Shown here: positions 34,192 to 42,357 of the stretch, in pieces
How the letters are laid out: each line of letters begins with the position of its first letter
How positions within the stretch are numbered: the stretch's first letter is position 1
Notes under the pieces: model-generated
The model's database searches: none
The model's input: only the letters and a program-made list of their open reading frames with translations
What the model was told of the DNA's origin: nothing
Source of the DNA: Priestia megaterium
GTDB lineage: Bacteria; Bacillota; Bacilli; Bacillales; Bacillaceae_H
Direction of reading: 5' to 3'
Assembly (NCBI RefSeq): GCF_009497655.1
Contig: NZ_CP023317.1
Coordinates: forward strand, 835,501 to 899,500
DNA length: 64,000 nucleotides
Translations under genes and position numbers: made by a program

Positions 34192-35469
34192 ATGAAAGAA
34201 ACAATTGATTTGCTTGTCAAACAGGTAGAGGAGCGCAAAGGAGAGTTAATCCAGTTATTAACAACGCTTGTTTCGTATAAAACGCCAGCGCCTCCTGCAC
34301 GAAATTCTCATGAAGCGCAGCTGTACGTAGCGGATTTTCTTAAAAACTGCGGTTTTTCCATTGATATGTGGGACTTATATTCTAACGACCCTATCGTAGT
34401 GGGAACGTTAAAAGGACAAAAATCGGCTGACTATCAAAGCTTGATTATTAACGGCCATATGGATGTTGCTGAGGTACAAGAAAATGAAAATTGGGAAACC
34501 AATCCGTTTGAAGCTGTTGTGAAAGACAATATGATAATTGGACGCGGAGTTGCTGATATGAAAGGCGGTTTGGCGGGAGCATTATTTGCTGTGCAGCTTT
34601 TAACAGAAGCAGGAATCGAGCTGCCAGGAGACTTGATTTTTGAATCCGTTGTAGGAGAAGAAGTAGGAGAGGCAGGTACGCTGCAATGCTGTCAGAAAGG
34701 GTATACAGCTGATTTTGCGCTTGTAGTCGATACAAGTGATTTACATATTCAAGGTCAAGGCGGAGTGATCACGGGATGGATTACGATAAAAAGCAGTAAA
34801 ACCTATCATGACGGTACACGCCGAAGTATGATTCATGCTGGAGGAGGGCTGTTAGCCGCAAGCGCTATTGAAAAGATGGCAAAAGTGATCGGAGGGCTAC
34901 AAGAATTGGAGCGTCACTGGGCTGTTACAAAGAGCTATCCAGGATTTTTGCCAGGGACAAATACGATTAATCCAGCAGTAATCGAAGGCGGAAGACATGC
35001 TGCTTTTATTGCAGATGAATGCAGGCTGTGGATCACCGTTCACTATTATCCTAATGAATCGTACGACCAAGTATCAAAAGAAGTGGAAGAATATATTATA
35101 GCTATTGCAAAAGCAGATCCATGGTTAAAAGATAATCTGCCAACCTTTGAATGGGGAGGCACATCAATGATTGAAGACAGAGGAGAAATCTTTCCGTCAT
35201 TAGAAATTGATGAAAATCATGCAGGAGTGCAGCTGCTTGCAAATACTCATGAACAAATGGAAGGGAAAAAGCCTCCAATTGATGTGTCAACTAGCGTAAC
35301 AGACGGGGGATGGCTAGCTGATGCGGGAATTCCCGCCGCTATTTACGGTCCGGGAAATTTAGCAAATGCACATGCTGTGAACGAACAATTAGATATTAAT
35401 CAGCTTGTTCAATATACAAAAGTGATAGTGCAGTTCATTTATACGTGGCTGCATACGCATAAGGAGTGA
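34192..35469 (+). CDS. ylmB: formylaminopyrimidine deformylase, YlmB-like M20 hydrolase
   Basis: This 425-residue M20/ArgE-family metallohydrolase has its metal ligands at INGHMDV (His), GRGVADMKGG (bridging Asp), VGEEVGE (Glu pair) and VVDTSD, with a C-terminal ANAHAVNE His. In the B. halodurans and B. subtilis salvage pathway YlmB deformylates formylaminopyrimidine to aminopyrimidine for TenA. The TPP riboswitch and the following tenA-thiZ-thiX-thiY genes fix this role. ATG 34192 follows AGGAAGG; the in-frame GTG at 34183 overlaps that site. Confidence 0.93.
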   Translation: MKETIDLLVKQVEERKGELIQLLTTLVSYKTPAPPARNSHEAQLYVADFLKNCGFSIDMWDLYSNDPIVVGTLKGQKSADYQSLIINGHMDVAEVQENENWETNPFEAVVKDNMIIGRGVADMKGGLAGALFAVQLLTEAGIELPGDLIFESVVGEEVGEAGTLQCCQKGYTADFALVVDTSDLHIQGQGGVITGWITIKSSKTYHDGTRRSMIHAGGGLLAASAIEKMAKVIGGLQELERHWAVTKSYPGFLPGTNTINPAVIEGGRHAAFIADECRLWITVHYYPNESYDQVSKEVEEYIIAIAKADPWLKDNLPTFEWGGTSMIEDRGEIFPSLEIDENHAGVQLLANTHEQMEGKKPPIDVSTSVTDGGWLADAGIPAAIYGPGNLANAHAVNEQLDINQLVQYTKVIVQFIYTWLHTHKE

Positions 35470-35474
35470 TCATC

Positions 35475-36146
35475 ATGAAATTTAGTGAACGATTATACGA
35501 AAAGCTGCAGCCTATTTGGCGTCAAAATCATAATCATCCCTTCGTACAGGGGATGGGAGATGGAACGCTTGAAAAGGAGAAGTTTCGCTTCTACATGATT
35601 CAAGATTACCTTTACCTAATTGATTATGCCAAATTATTTGCGATTGGAGCCATGAAAGCTACCGATCTTCAAACGATGGGGAAATTTGCAGCTCTTTTAG
35701 ATTCTACATTAAACGAAGAAATGAGTCTGCACCGTGAGTATGCCAAGAAATTTGAAATCAGCGAAAAAGAATTAGAAAAAGCGCAGCCATCTCCTACAAC
35801 GCTTGCATACACGCACTATATGCTGCACGTTGGTCAAAGTGGAACATTAGCTGAATTAGTAGCCGCTCTTTTGCCTTGTATGTGGAGCTACTGGGAAATA
35901 GGAAAAGAACTTAGTGAAAAGCCTGGAGCTAACAATGAGTTTTACCGTGAGTGGATTGAAATGTACAGCTCAGAAGAATTTGGAGAACTGGCGACATGGT
36001 GTATCAATTTATTTGACTCACTTACTGAAGATAAATCAGAAGTGGAATTAGAAAAGCTTGAAGAAATTTTCTTGAATACGACGCGTTTTGAGTATATGTT
36101 CTGGGATATGGCTTATAACGAAGCGATGTGGCCAATTCATGAATAG
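35475..36146 (+). CDS. tenA: aminopyrimidine aminohydrolase TenA
   Basis: This 223-residue protein has the all-helical TenA fold with active-site residues at the same positions as in B. subtilis TenA: Asp44 (MIQDYLYLIDY), Tyr112, and Cys135 in ALLPCMWSYWEIG. It hydrolyses 4-amino-5-aminomethyl-2-methylpyrimidine to HMP, which re-enters thiamin synthesis. The start ATG 35475 has AAGGAG 8 bases before it, set at the ylmB stop, and a GTG at 35466 overlaps that site. The 3' end overlaps thiZ by 8 bases. Confidence 0.95.
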   Translation: MKFSERLYEKLQPIWRQNHNHPFVQGMGDGTLEKEKFRFYMIQDYLYLIDYAKLFAIGAMKATDLQTMGKFAALLDSTLNEEMSLHREYAKKFEISEKELEKAQPSPTTLAYTHYMLHVGQSGTLAELVAALLPCMWSYWEIGKELSEKPGANNEFYREWIEMYSSEEFGELATWCINLFDSLTEDKSEVELEKLEEIFLNTTRFEYMFWDMAYNEAMWPIHE

Positions 36147-36903
36147 GTCTGTGTTATCTTTTCAAAACGTCAGTTTTACGTACAAGAACGGTGATCAAGC
36201 GATTTTAAAATCATTAAACTTAGACGTGAAAGAAGGCGAGTTTGTCAGTATCGTTGGAGCGAGCGGCTCTGGGAAAAGTACGTTGTTTCGTCTCATTACA
36301 GGTCTTGAACAGCAGAGTGAAGGCGATATCGTGATTAACGGAAAGTCTTATGAAAAGCGACTAGGAAAAGTAGGCTATATGCCGCAGCAAGATTTGCTGC
36401 TTCCGTGGCGTACGATTCTAGACAATGCAGCACTGCCTCTTGAGCTTCACAATGTATCAAAAGCAAGTGCTCATAAGCAAGTGTCTCAGCTGCTTGAAGA
36501 GTTTGGCCTAAAAGGGTATGAAAACCGTTTTCCAAGTGATTTATCCGGAGGGATGAAGCAGCGCGTTTCTTTTCTTCGGACGGTATTAAGCGGTTCTAAC
36601 GTACTGCTTTTAGATGAGCCTTTTAGTGCACTTGATGCAATCACACGTTTATCGATGCAGGAATGGCTGCTTGACCAATGGCAAAAGCGTAAGCATAGCA
36701 TCTTATTTATCACTCATGACGTCAATGAAGCGCTTTTTTTATCAGATCGCATTTTTATCTTTTCAGACAAGCCAGTAAGTTGTCTTGAAGAAATTCAAGT
36801 GCCGCTTAGCAGACCTCGAACGCAAAAAGATCTGAATCAACAGCGAGTGCTTGATGTGAAAGATTATTTAATTGAACAGCTAAGATCGAAGGTGAACACA
36901 TGA
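36139..36903 (+). CDS. thiZ: thiamin pyrimidine-precursor ABC transporter ATPase, ThiZ
   Basis: This 254-residue ABC ATPase has Walker A GASGSGKST, Q-loop YMPQQDLLLPW, signature LSGGMKQR, Walker B LLLDEPFSALD and the switch histidine in FITHDVNEA. It belongs to the nitrate/sulfonate/taurine-type importers that also serve thiamin precursors. I chose ATG 36139, which overlaps the tenA stop; upstream frame sequence is tenA in another frame. It works with ThiX and ThiY. The 3' end overlaps thiX by ATGA. Confidence 0.92.
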   Translation: MNRSVLSFQNVSFTYKNGDQAILKSLNLDVKEGEFVSIVGASGSGKSTLFRLITGLEQQSEGDIVINGKSYEKRLGKVGYMPQQDLLLPWRTILDNAALPLELHNVSKASAHKQVSQLLEEFGLKGYENRFPSDLSGGMKQRVSFLRTVLSGSNVLLLDEPFSALDAITRLSMQEWLLDQWQKRKHSILFITHDVNEALFLSDRIFIFSDKPVSCLEEIQVPLSRPRTQKDLNQQRVLDVKDYLIEQLRSKVNT

Positions 36904-37643
36904 AAAAGTACGGGGCTTCAGTGATTTTAGTAGTCATTTTGCTGGCTGCTTGGGAAATTGGAGCACGCATTGTAAACTATCCGTTTATTTTACCAACGCC
37001 CAGCGGTATTTTAACGAAGCTTTGGGAGCTGCGAATGGATTTATTGTTTAAGCATTTACCAGCTACGTTATCTATTGTCGTAATTGGGCTTGTAATATCC
37101 GTTGTGCTAGGGGTTCTGCTGGCTGTGTGGATGAATTGGAGTCCGCTTATTGAGCGTGCTTTTTATCCGCTTATTATTGCGTCACAAATGATTCCGACCA
37201 TTGCCATTGCTCCTGTATTTGTGCTGTGGTTTGGCTACTCCATTTGGAGCAAAGTGATTGTGACCGTATTAATTACGTTTTTTCCCATTACCGTTAGCAC
37301 ATTTGACGGTCTTCGTTCTACAAACAAAGAGTTAAAAGAACTCATGTTAACGATGGGAGCAACAAAAAAAGATATTTTCTTTAAGTTGAACATTCCTTCT
37401 GCACTGCCTCATTTTTATTCGGGACTCAAAGTAGCGGTTACCTTTAGTATAATAGGTGCTGCCATTGGGGAATGGTTGGGTGCGCAAGCAGGCTTAGGAT
37501 ATTTCAGTCGTCGCATGATGACACAGTTTGATGCAGCTGGTGTATTTGCACCAATTGTGATTTTATCCGCGCTTGGTATTTTATTTTTTATTATTGTAGT
37601 AGGTTTCGAAAAACGTTCATTAAAGTGGAGGAAAACAGAATGA
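36900..37643 (+). CDS. thiX: thiamin pyrimidine-precursor ABC transporter permease, ThiX
   Basis: This 247-residue permease has six membrane segments and an EAA loop around LMLTMGATKKDIFFKLNIPSALPH, plus the family entry ARIVNYPFILPTPSGI and GEWLGAQAGLGYF. It is the membrane component for uptake of formylaminopyrimidine in the ThiXYZ system. It is translationally coupled to thiZ (ATGA) and to thiY, whose start overlaps its stop. Confidence 0.92.
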   Translation: MKKYGASVILVVILLAAWEIGARIVNYPFILPTPSGILTKLWELRMDLLFKHLPATLSIVVIGLVISVVLGVLLAVWMNWSPLIERAFYPLIIASQMIPTIAIAPVFVLWFGYSIWSKVIVTVLITFFPITVSTFDGLRSTNKELKELMLTMGATKKDIFFKLNIPSALPHFYSGLKVAVTFSIIGAAIGEWLGAQAGLGYFSRRMMTQFDAAGVFAPIVILSALGILFFIIVVGFEKRSLKWRKTE

Positions 37644-38650
37644 AAAAATGGTTTGCGATTAGCTTAAGCCTGCTGCTTGTTTTGATGCTCGCTGCTTGCG
37701 GTCAGGACAAGGAAAATAAAGCTGGTGACAGTAAAAAATTAAAAGACGTTACAATTATGCTTGATTGGTATCCAAATGCAGTGCACAGCTTCATTTACGC
37801 TGCACAAGAAAAAGGATATTTCAAAAAAGAAGGGCTGAATGTAAAAGTACAATTTCCTGCTAATCCAACAGACTCGCTTAATTTAGCAGCTGCAGGGAAA
37901 GTCACGCTTGGCCTTTACTATCAGCCTGATGTAGCAATGGCACGAGCAAATGAAGATGTGCCGGTAAAGTCGGTAGGAGCGATTGTAAGATCTCCGCTAA
38001 ACCGGGTTGTGGCATTGAAAGATAGCGGTATTAAGCGTCCTAAAGATTTAGAAGGAAAAGTAGTAGGATACAGCGGAACACCATTAAGTGAATCTGTTCT
38101 AAAGAAAATGGTGAAAAGCGATGGAGGAGATCCGAATAAAGTAAAACTAGTAGACGTAGGGTTTGAGTTAAATTCATCACTGATTAGCAAAAAAGTAGAT
38201 GCTGTAATAGGTGCGTATATTAACCACGAAGTACCATTGCTTCACAAAAAAGGATACAAAACGGTTGACATTGATCCGTCAGATTACGGCGTGCCATCTT
38301 ATTACGAGCTAGTGGCCGTTACAGGGGATCAAACGTGGGCAAAAGATTCTGATACGATTAAAGCGTTTTGGCGTGCCGCGACAAAAGGGTATGAATACAC
38401 GGAGAAACATCCAAAAGAATCACTTCAAATTTTGTTAGATAATCAAGATAAATCAAACTTCCCGCTTGAAAAAGATGTGGAAACAAAAAGTTTGAATATC
38501 TTACTTCCAAAAATGAAGTCTGAACAAGGATTCGGCAGTCAAACGAAAGAATCATGGCAATCAAATGTTAACTGGTTAAAAGAGTCAGGGTTAATTAAGA
38601 AAAAGCCAAATGTAGATGAGATGTTTGAGAATATTGGGGAATCTCAGTAA
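37640..38650 (+). CDS. thiY: formylaminopyrimidine-binding lipoprotein, ThiY
   Basis: This 336-residue lipoprotein has LMLAAC with lipidated Cys20 and an NMT1/THI5-like domain: MLDWYPNAVHSFIYAAQEKGYF, LGLYYQPDVAMARANE, DLEGKVVGYSGTP and VDAVIGAYINHE. B. halodurans ThiY binds N-formyl-aminomethylpyrimidine. ATG 37640 has GGAGG 8 bases before it and overlaps the thiX stop; an in-frame GTG at 37625 lies within that site. It is the last gene of the TPP-riboswitch operon. Confidence 0.93.
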   Translation: MKKWFAISLSLLLVLMLAACGQDKENKAGDSKKLKDVTIMLDWYPNAVHSFIYAAQEKGYFKKEGLNVKVQFPANPTDSLNLAAAGKVTLGLYYQPDVAMARANEDVPVKSVGAIVRSPLNRVVALKDSGIKRPKDLEGKVVGYSGTPLSESVLKKMVKSDGGDPNKVKLVDVGFELNSSLISKKVDAVIGAYINHEVPLLHKKGYKTVDIDPSDYGVPSYYELVAVTGDQTWAKDSDTIKAFWRAATKGYEYTEKHPKESLQILLDNQDKSNFPLEKDVETKSLNILLPKMKSEQGFGSQTKESWQSNVNWLKESGLIKKKPNVDEMFENIGESQ

Positions 38651-38668
38651 ATAATTTAAGACGAATTT

Positions 38669-38982
<314 letters not shown>

Positions 38983-39065
38983 GGCTTTTGAAAAAATAAA
39001 TAATGATAAAGTACATTTAGTTATCTGATAAGTGAATATTTGGTTATATAGAAAGTTCCAAAACA

Positions 39066-39096
39066 AAAAAGGTCTTGCCTAGGCAAGACCTTTTTC
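39066..39096. terminator. bidirectional terminator between fer and hxlB
   Basis: AAAAAGGTCTTGCCT and its exact inverse AGGCAAGACCTTTTT form a perfect palindrome with A and T runs at the two ends. Confidence 0.92.
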
Positions 39097-39653
39097 TACT
39101 CTAAATTTGCATGCTTTCCGTACATCGTATGAGTATCAAGTTCTTTCTTCTCCATGAAGCGAAGAATCAGCGCATCGTAAAAAAGAAGAAGCGTTTGTTC
39201 AAACAGTGACGCCATAGGCTGTACGGTTTGATAACTGCTTTGTTCTTGGTCCTTCGGAGCGCCGGGCAGCTTCACGATGAAGTCAGCCAGCTTGCCAAGC
39301 GTGGAATCGGGGGAAATCGTGACTACTCCAACTTTTCCTCCAAGTTCTTTTGCTTTTTGAGCAATAGGAATCAAGCTCTTCGTTTCGCCAGAACCTGATC
39401 CGATGATTAATAAATCATCCTGCGTGAAAGTGGACGTCACGGTTTCTCCAATGACATAAGCATCAATGCCCATATGCATCATACGCATAGCAAACGACTT
39501 GCCCATAAGACCTGAACGGCCTGCTCCTGTGACAAACACTTTTTTAGATGAGATGATGCCATTTACAAGCTGTTCAGCTTCATCGTCAGCGATTAGAGCT
39601 GTTGTTTGTAAAAGCTCATTCATAACCGTTTTTAAATGTTCGCTCGTCTGCAT
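39096..39653 (-). CDS. hxlB: 6-phospho-3-hexuloisomerase
   Basis: This 185-residue SIS-domain isomerase has VFVTGAGRSGLMGKSFAMRM, DDLLIIGSGSGETKSL and SYQTVQPMASLFEQTLLLFYD. It converts hexulose-6-phosphate to fructose-6-phosphate, the second step of the ribulose monophosphate pathway that detoxifies formaldehyde. AAGGAG precedes ATG 39653, 10 bases after hxlA, so both are one operon as in B. subtilis hxlAB. Confidence 0.94.
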   Translation of the reverse strand: MQTSEHLKTVMNELLQTTALIADDEAEQLVNGIISSKKVFVTGAGRSGLMGKSFAMRMMHMGIDAYVIGETVTSTFTQDDLLIIGSGSGETKSLIPIAQKAKELGGKVGVVTISPDSTLGKLADFIVKLPGAPKDQEQSSYQTVQPMASLFEQTLLLFYDALILRFMEKKELDTHTMYGKHANLE

Positions 39654-39663
39654 AGAAAGCTCC

Positions 39664-40293
39664 TTAATTTGTAATAAGCTCTTTCATTTGAGAAGCAACT
39701 GATTTTTTATCATCTTGGCTCGTGATGCCTCCGCCAACGATAACAAGATCAGGCTGTGCTTTTACTACTTCAGGTAAAGATTCTAATTTAATGCCGCCAG
39801 CAACGGCTGTTTTTGCATTTTTTACAACGCTTTTGATTGTTACTAAATCTTCAAAAGAGTTTTGACCAACTGCTTGAAGATCGTATCCTGTGTGTACGCA
39901 GATATAGTCAACGCCAAATTCGTCTAGCTCTTTTGCGCGTCCTTTAATATCTTTTACACCAATCATATCGACTAGAATTTTTTTACCTTGTTTTTTCGCT
40001 TCTTCAACTGCACCTTTAATTGACATATCTTCAGCCACACCTAAGATGGTAATGATGTCTGCTCCAGCTTGAGAAGCTTGCTGTACTTCATAACCAGCTG
40101 CATCCATGATTTTTAGGTCAGCTAATACTTTTAAATTAGGAAATGCTTCTTTAATTTCTTTAACGGCGCGAAGCCCTTCATTGATTACAACAGGTGTACC
40201 GATTTCCACGATATCAATATGTTCTTCAACTTCTTTTACTACCTCTTTTGCTTGAGAAATATTAACAAGATCTAATGCTAATTGTAATTCCAT
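39664..40293 (-). CDS. hxlA: 3-hexulose-6-phosphate synthase
   Basis: This 209-residue TIM-barrel enzyme of the OMP decarboxylase superfamily has MELQLALDLVN with the first-strand Asp, VLADLKIMDAAGYE with the Asp-Lys-Asp core, and VAGGIKLES and VIVGGGIT for phosphate binding. It condenses formaldehyde with ribulose 5-phosphate. ATG 40293 has AAGGAGTG before it and gives the family length of about 210; the frame runs upstream to 40413 but that part holds the promoter. Confidence 0.95.
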   Translation of the reverse strand: MELQLALDLVNISQAKEVVKEVEEHIDIVEIGTPVVINEGLRAVKEIKEAFPNLKVLADLKIMDAAGYEVQQASQAGADIITILGVAEDMSIKGAVEEAKKQGKKILVDMIGVKDIKGRAKELDEFGVDYICVHTGYDLQAVGQNSFEDLVTIKSVVKNAKTAVAGGIKLESLPEVVKAQPDLVIVGGGITSQDDKKSVASQMKELITN

Positions 40294-40365
40294 TCTACTC
40301 CACTCCTTACAGAAATCTATAGATACCTTTTGTGCCTTTTTACATAAAAAGCAGCTGGTGTAGTT

Positions 40366-40371
40366 ATTGTA
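40366..40371 (-). promoter_or_regulatory. -10 element of the hxlAB promoter
   Basis: TACAAT on the minus strand, 73 bases before the hxlA start. The -35 region 17 bases upstream (TTTTAA) is poor, as expected for a promoter that needs the HxlR activator. Confidence 0.4.
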
Positions 40372-40429
40372 CCCGCAGTTTGAGGTTCTTAAAAGTACGC
40401 ACTTTTCCCACAAATAGTGTGGGGAATGA

Positions 40430-40449
40430 TAGTATACAGAAGTATACTA
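40430..40449. promoter_or_regulatory. candidate HxlR binding dyad upstream of hxlAB
   Basis: TAGTATAC and GTATACTA form a perfect dyad with a 4-base centre. It lies about 60 bases upstream of the -10 element. In B. subtilis HxlR activates hxlAB from sites upstream of the promoter. Confidence 0.55.
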
Positions 40450-40489
40450 ATGGACATATCAGTCTTGTAACCGCTTAATTTTCATTAAA

Positions 40490-40528
40490 AATGCGGATGA
40501 TATTGAGTAATATCATCCGCATAAAAAA
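40490..40528. terminator. terminator of hxlR
   Basis: TGCGGATGATATT and AATATCATCCGCA form a perfect 13-bp stem around GAGT between hxlR and the hxlA promoter region, with an A-rich plus strand and T run on one side. Confidence 0.75.
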
Positions 40529-40561
40529 ATAAAAACTATGGAATAGAAGGATTCGTTTCCA

Positions 40562-40927
40562 TCATTTAATTAACGTTTCTGCCTTTTGTTCTTGATTGAC
40601 CAGCACTGTATCACGGTAATTTTTACCCCAATCGTACATGGCTGTTAAAATAGGCATTAAACTTTCTCCTTCTTTTGTAAGTGAGTATTCGACTTTAGGT
40701 GGTACGACAGGATAAACTTTACGGTTAACAATTAGATCTTCTTCCAGTTCCCGCAGCTGGTTAACCAGCATGCGCGGCGTAATATCAGGAATAAGCGATT
40801 TTAGTTCCCCGAACCGTTTTGTTCCTTCACGTCCTAAGTGCCATAGTATCAGCATCTTCCATTTTCCGCCGATAATAGCAAGCGTTAATTCTTTTTCACA
40901 GTTAAATTCCTTATTAAGCTGGCTCAA
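40562..40927 (-). CDS. hxlR: transcriptional activator HxlR
   Basis: This 121-residue winged-helix protein shares long stretches with B. subtilis Hxl[61 protein letters not shown]. It activates hxlAB in response to formaldehyde. I chose TTG 40927 because AGGGGTG is 6 bases before it and the length then equals the B. subtilis protein; GTG 40936 and TTG 40948 are in-frame alternatives. Unlike in B. subtilis, where hxlR is divergent, it lies upstream of hxlAB in the same direction, separated by a terminator. Confidence 0.92.
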   Translation of the reverse strand: MSQLNKEFNCEKELTLAIIGGKWKMLILWHLGREGTKRFGELKSLIPDITPRMLVNQLRELEEDLIVNRKVYPVVPPKVEYSLTKEGESLMPILTAMYDWGKNYRDTVLVNQEQKAETLIK

Positions 40928-41128
40928 TTGTTTCACCCCTATGACCAATAGTATAAAATTTCTTTTACAGTACTTCTTATTATACCGGTGCTGACAATCC
41001 TTTTACAAAAATCCGGCTTGTATCTTTCCATTAAAAAATTTAGCTTTTTTTACTATATAGTTATTCTTGACTAGTGAGATATAAAAGGTGGCCTTTAGTC
41101 ATGTTTTTTATTTTTAACGAATTCAATT

Positions 41129-41154
41129 GTTTAAATATAAAAAAAGATGGGAAA
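41129..41154 (+). promoter_or_regulatory. SigB promoter of the YtxH-type gene
   Basis: GTTTAA at 41129-41134, 14 bases, then GGGAAA at 41149-41154. The -35 matches the SigB consensus exactly and the -10 is a common variant. The start codon follows 35 bases on. Confidence 0.68.
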
Positions 41155-41188
41155 TCACTCAATAACGATGCTAAAGGAGGCAGTAAAA

Positions 41189-41773
41189 ATGGAAAGAAAC
41201 CGATCTGAATTACAAAACCCTGCTTTAAGCAACAGCGCAGGCATCAACAACGATGTAGGAATTAATAACAATCCACAGACAGCTAATAGCACTGCTGCTG
41301 TTAGCACCACGGGGAAAAGCTACAGCAGCAAGCTAGTAAAAGGTGTTGTTGTCGGGGCAGTTGTAGGTGGATGTATAACATTACTTGATAATAAAACTCG
41401 CTCATCTGTTAAAAGAAGAGCCGTTACATTAAAGGACTCTTCTGCAAACATGATTAATCAAGTAAAAGAGAACCCTCAAGAAACAAAAGAAAAAATGGTG
41501 CAGCAAATGAAAAATGCATCGAATCTTTTAAAAGATGCAATTAATGATGCCAAACATTTGTACGAGCGTGTAAATGAAGATTTCTTTAAGCAAGCAGAAG
41601 ATGTGAAAAGCGTTACGCATGATGCAAAATCAACGGTAGAAGATGCTAAAAGTGATTTACAGCAAATTGGTGAAAAAGTGAAAGATGCAACTTCTGAAAT
41701 AAGTAAGGAAAAGATGACGCCGGACGAAAAACCAGAATTTGAGCGTGAAAGAACATATCAGTCTATTCACTAA
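41189..41773 (+). CDS. YtxH-domain general stress protein
   Basis: This 194-residue protein has a low-complexity Asn/Ser/Ala N-terminus, one hydrophobic glycine-rich segment (VKGVVVGAVVGGCITLLD, about residues 54-71) typical of YtxH proteins, and a long charged helical tail (VKSVTHDAKSTVEDAKSDLQ). The YtxH family is stress-induced and was named 'gas vesicle protein' in some databases. ATG 41189 has AAAGGAGG before it; the frame extends upstream to 41147, but that overlaps the SigB-like -10. The SigB promoter supports a stress role. Confidence 0.8.
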   Translation: MERNRSELQNPALSNSAGINNDVGINNNPQTANSTAAVSTTGKSYSSKLVKGVVVGAVVGGCITLLDNKTRSSVKRRAVTLKDSSANMINQVKENPQETKEKMVQQMKNASNLLKDAINDAKHLYERVNEDFFKQAEDVKSVTHDAKSTVEDAKSDLQQIGEKVKDATSEISKEKMTPDEKPEFERERTYQSIH

Positions 41774-41789
41774 GAAGGAGATGTTAACT

Positions 41790-42113
41790 GTGAGTCAAAT
41801 GAATGAAGGAACTACAAAAGACATGAATAAAATTGAAGAAACGGTAGATAATTTAGGGACGGAGAAAAAAGAAGCAATTTTGCAGAATTTTGATACGTTT
41901 ACTGATTATTTAACTCAAAAAGTTCATGTCGGTAAAAAGCTCGGGTTAAATGAGGAACAATTAGCAGCTGCTACAAAAAAAGTGGCTAGCTATTTAGCCA
42001 AAAATGAGGAGCCTCGAAACCGAGAAGAAAAAGTCCTTCATGAGTTATGGAAAGTCAGCAGTGAAGAGGAAAAGGAAGTCCTTTCTCATCTCATTTTAAA
42101 ACTAGTTGCGTAA
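41790..42113 (+). CDS. DUF3243-family protein, YmfJ-like
   Basis: This 107-residue protein resembles B. subtilis YmfJ in its C-terminal 80 residues: FDTFTDYLTQKVHVGKKLG, VASYLAKNEEPRNREEKVL, ELWKVSSEEEKEVLSHLILKLV. It is small, helical and soluble, of unknown function. AAGGAG at 41775-41780 is 9 bases before GTG 41790; an ATG at 41781 touches that site. It lies 16 bases after the YtxH-type gene, so it is probably under the same SigB promoter. Confidence 0.8.
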   Translation: MSQMNEGTTKDMNKIEETVDNLGTEKKEAILQNFDTFTDYLTQKVHVGKKLGLNEEQLAAATKKVASYLAKNEEPRNREEKVLHELWKVSSEEEKEVLSHLILKLVA

Positions 42114-42117
42114 CATT

Positions 42118-42152
42118 AAAAAAGCATCCCGTCTATCAGGATGCTTTTTTAA
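42118..42152. terminator. bidirectional terminator
   Basis: AAAAAAGCATCC pairs perfectly with GGATGCTTTTTT, serving the DUF3243 gene and the convergent feo operon. Confidence 0.92.
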
Positions 42153-42156
42153 TGTA

Positions 42157-42342
42157 TTAAGATGATTGATTTTGAGCCTCTTGAATCGTTTTATCCCAGT
42201 CAATACCGCAATCATCCGTTGCACAAGAAGATTGCTGTGCGCAGCTTGCACATTTTCCCTGAGTACTCTTGCGGAAGAATTTTGTCATATGATAAAGGGC
42301 ATACCCAAAAATCAAAACCCCAATTAAAATGTTAATAATCAA
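42157..42342 (-). CDS. FeoB-associated Cys-rich membrane protein
   Basis: This 61-residue protein has one N-terminal membrane span (IINILIGVLIFGYALYHMT) and four cysteines after it (KCASCAQQSSCATDDCG). This is the pattern of the FeoB-associated Cys-rich family (PF12669). It is the last gene of the feo operon, 15 bases after feoB. It may help iron delivery or assembly of FeoB; the exact job is not known. AAGGAG precedes ATG 42342. Confidence 0.85.
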   Translation of the reverse strand: MIINILIGVLIFGYALYHMTKFFRKSTQGKCASCAQQSSCATDDCGIDWDKTIQEAQNQSS

Positions 42343-42357
42343 TGTTATTCACTCCTT

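Noticed and set aside
40294-40413. N-terminal extension of hxlA to 40413
   Set aside because: The extra residues are not like HxlA, and the -10 element lies in this part; AAGGAGTG before ATG 40293 fixes the start.
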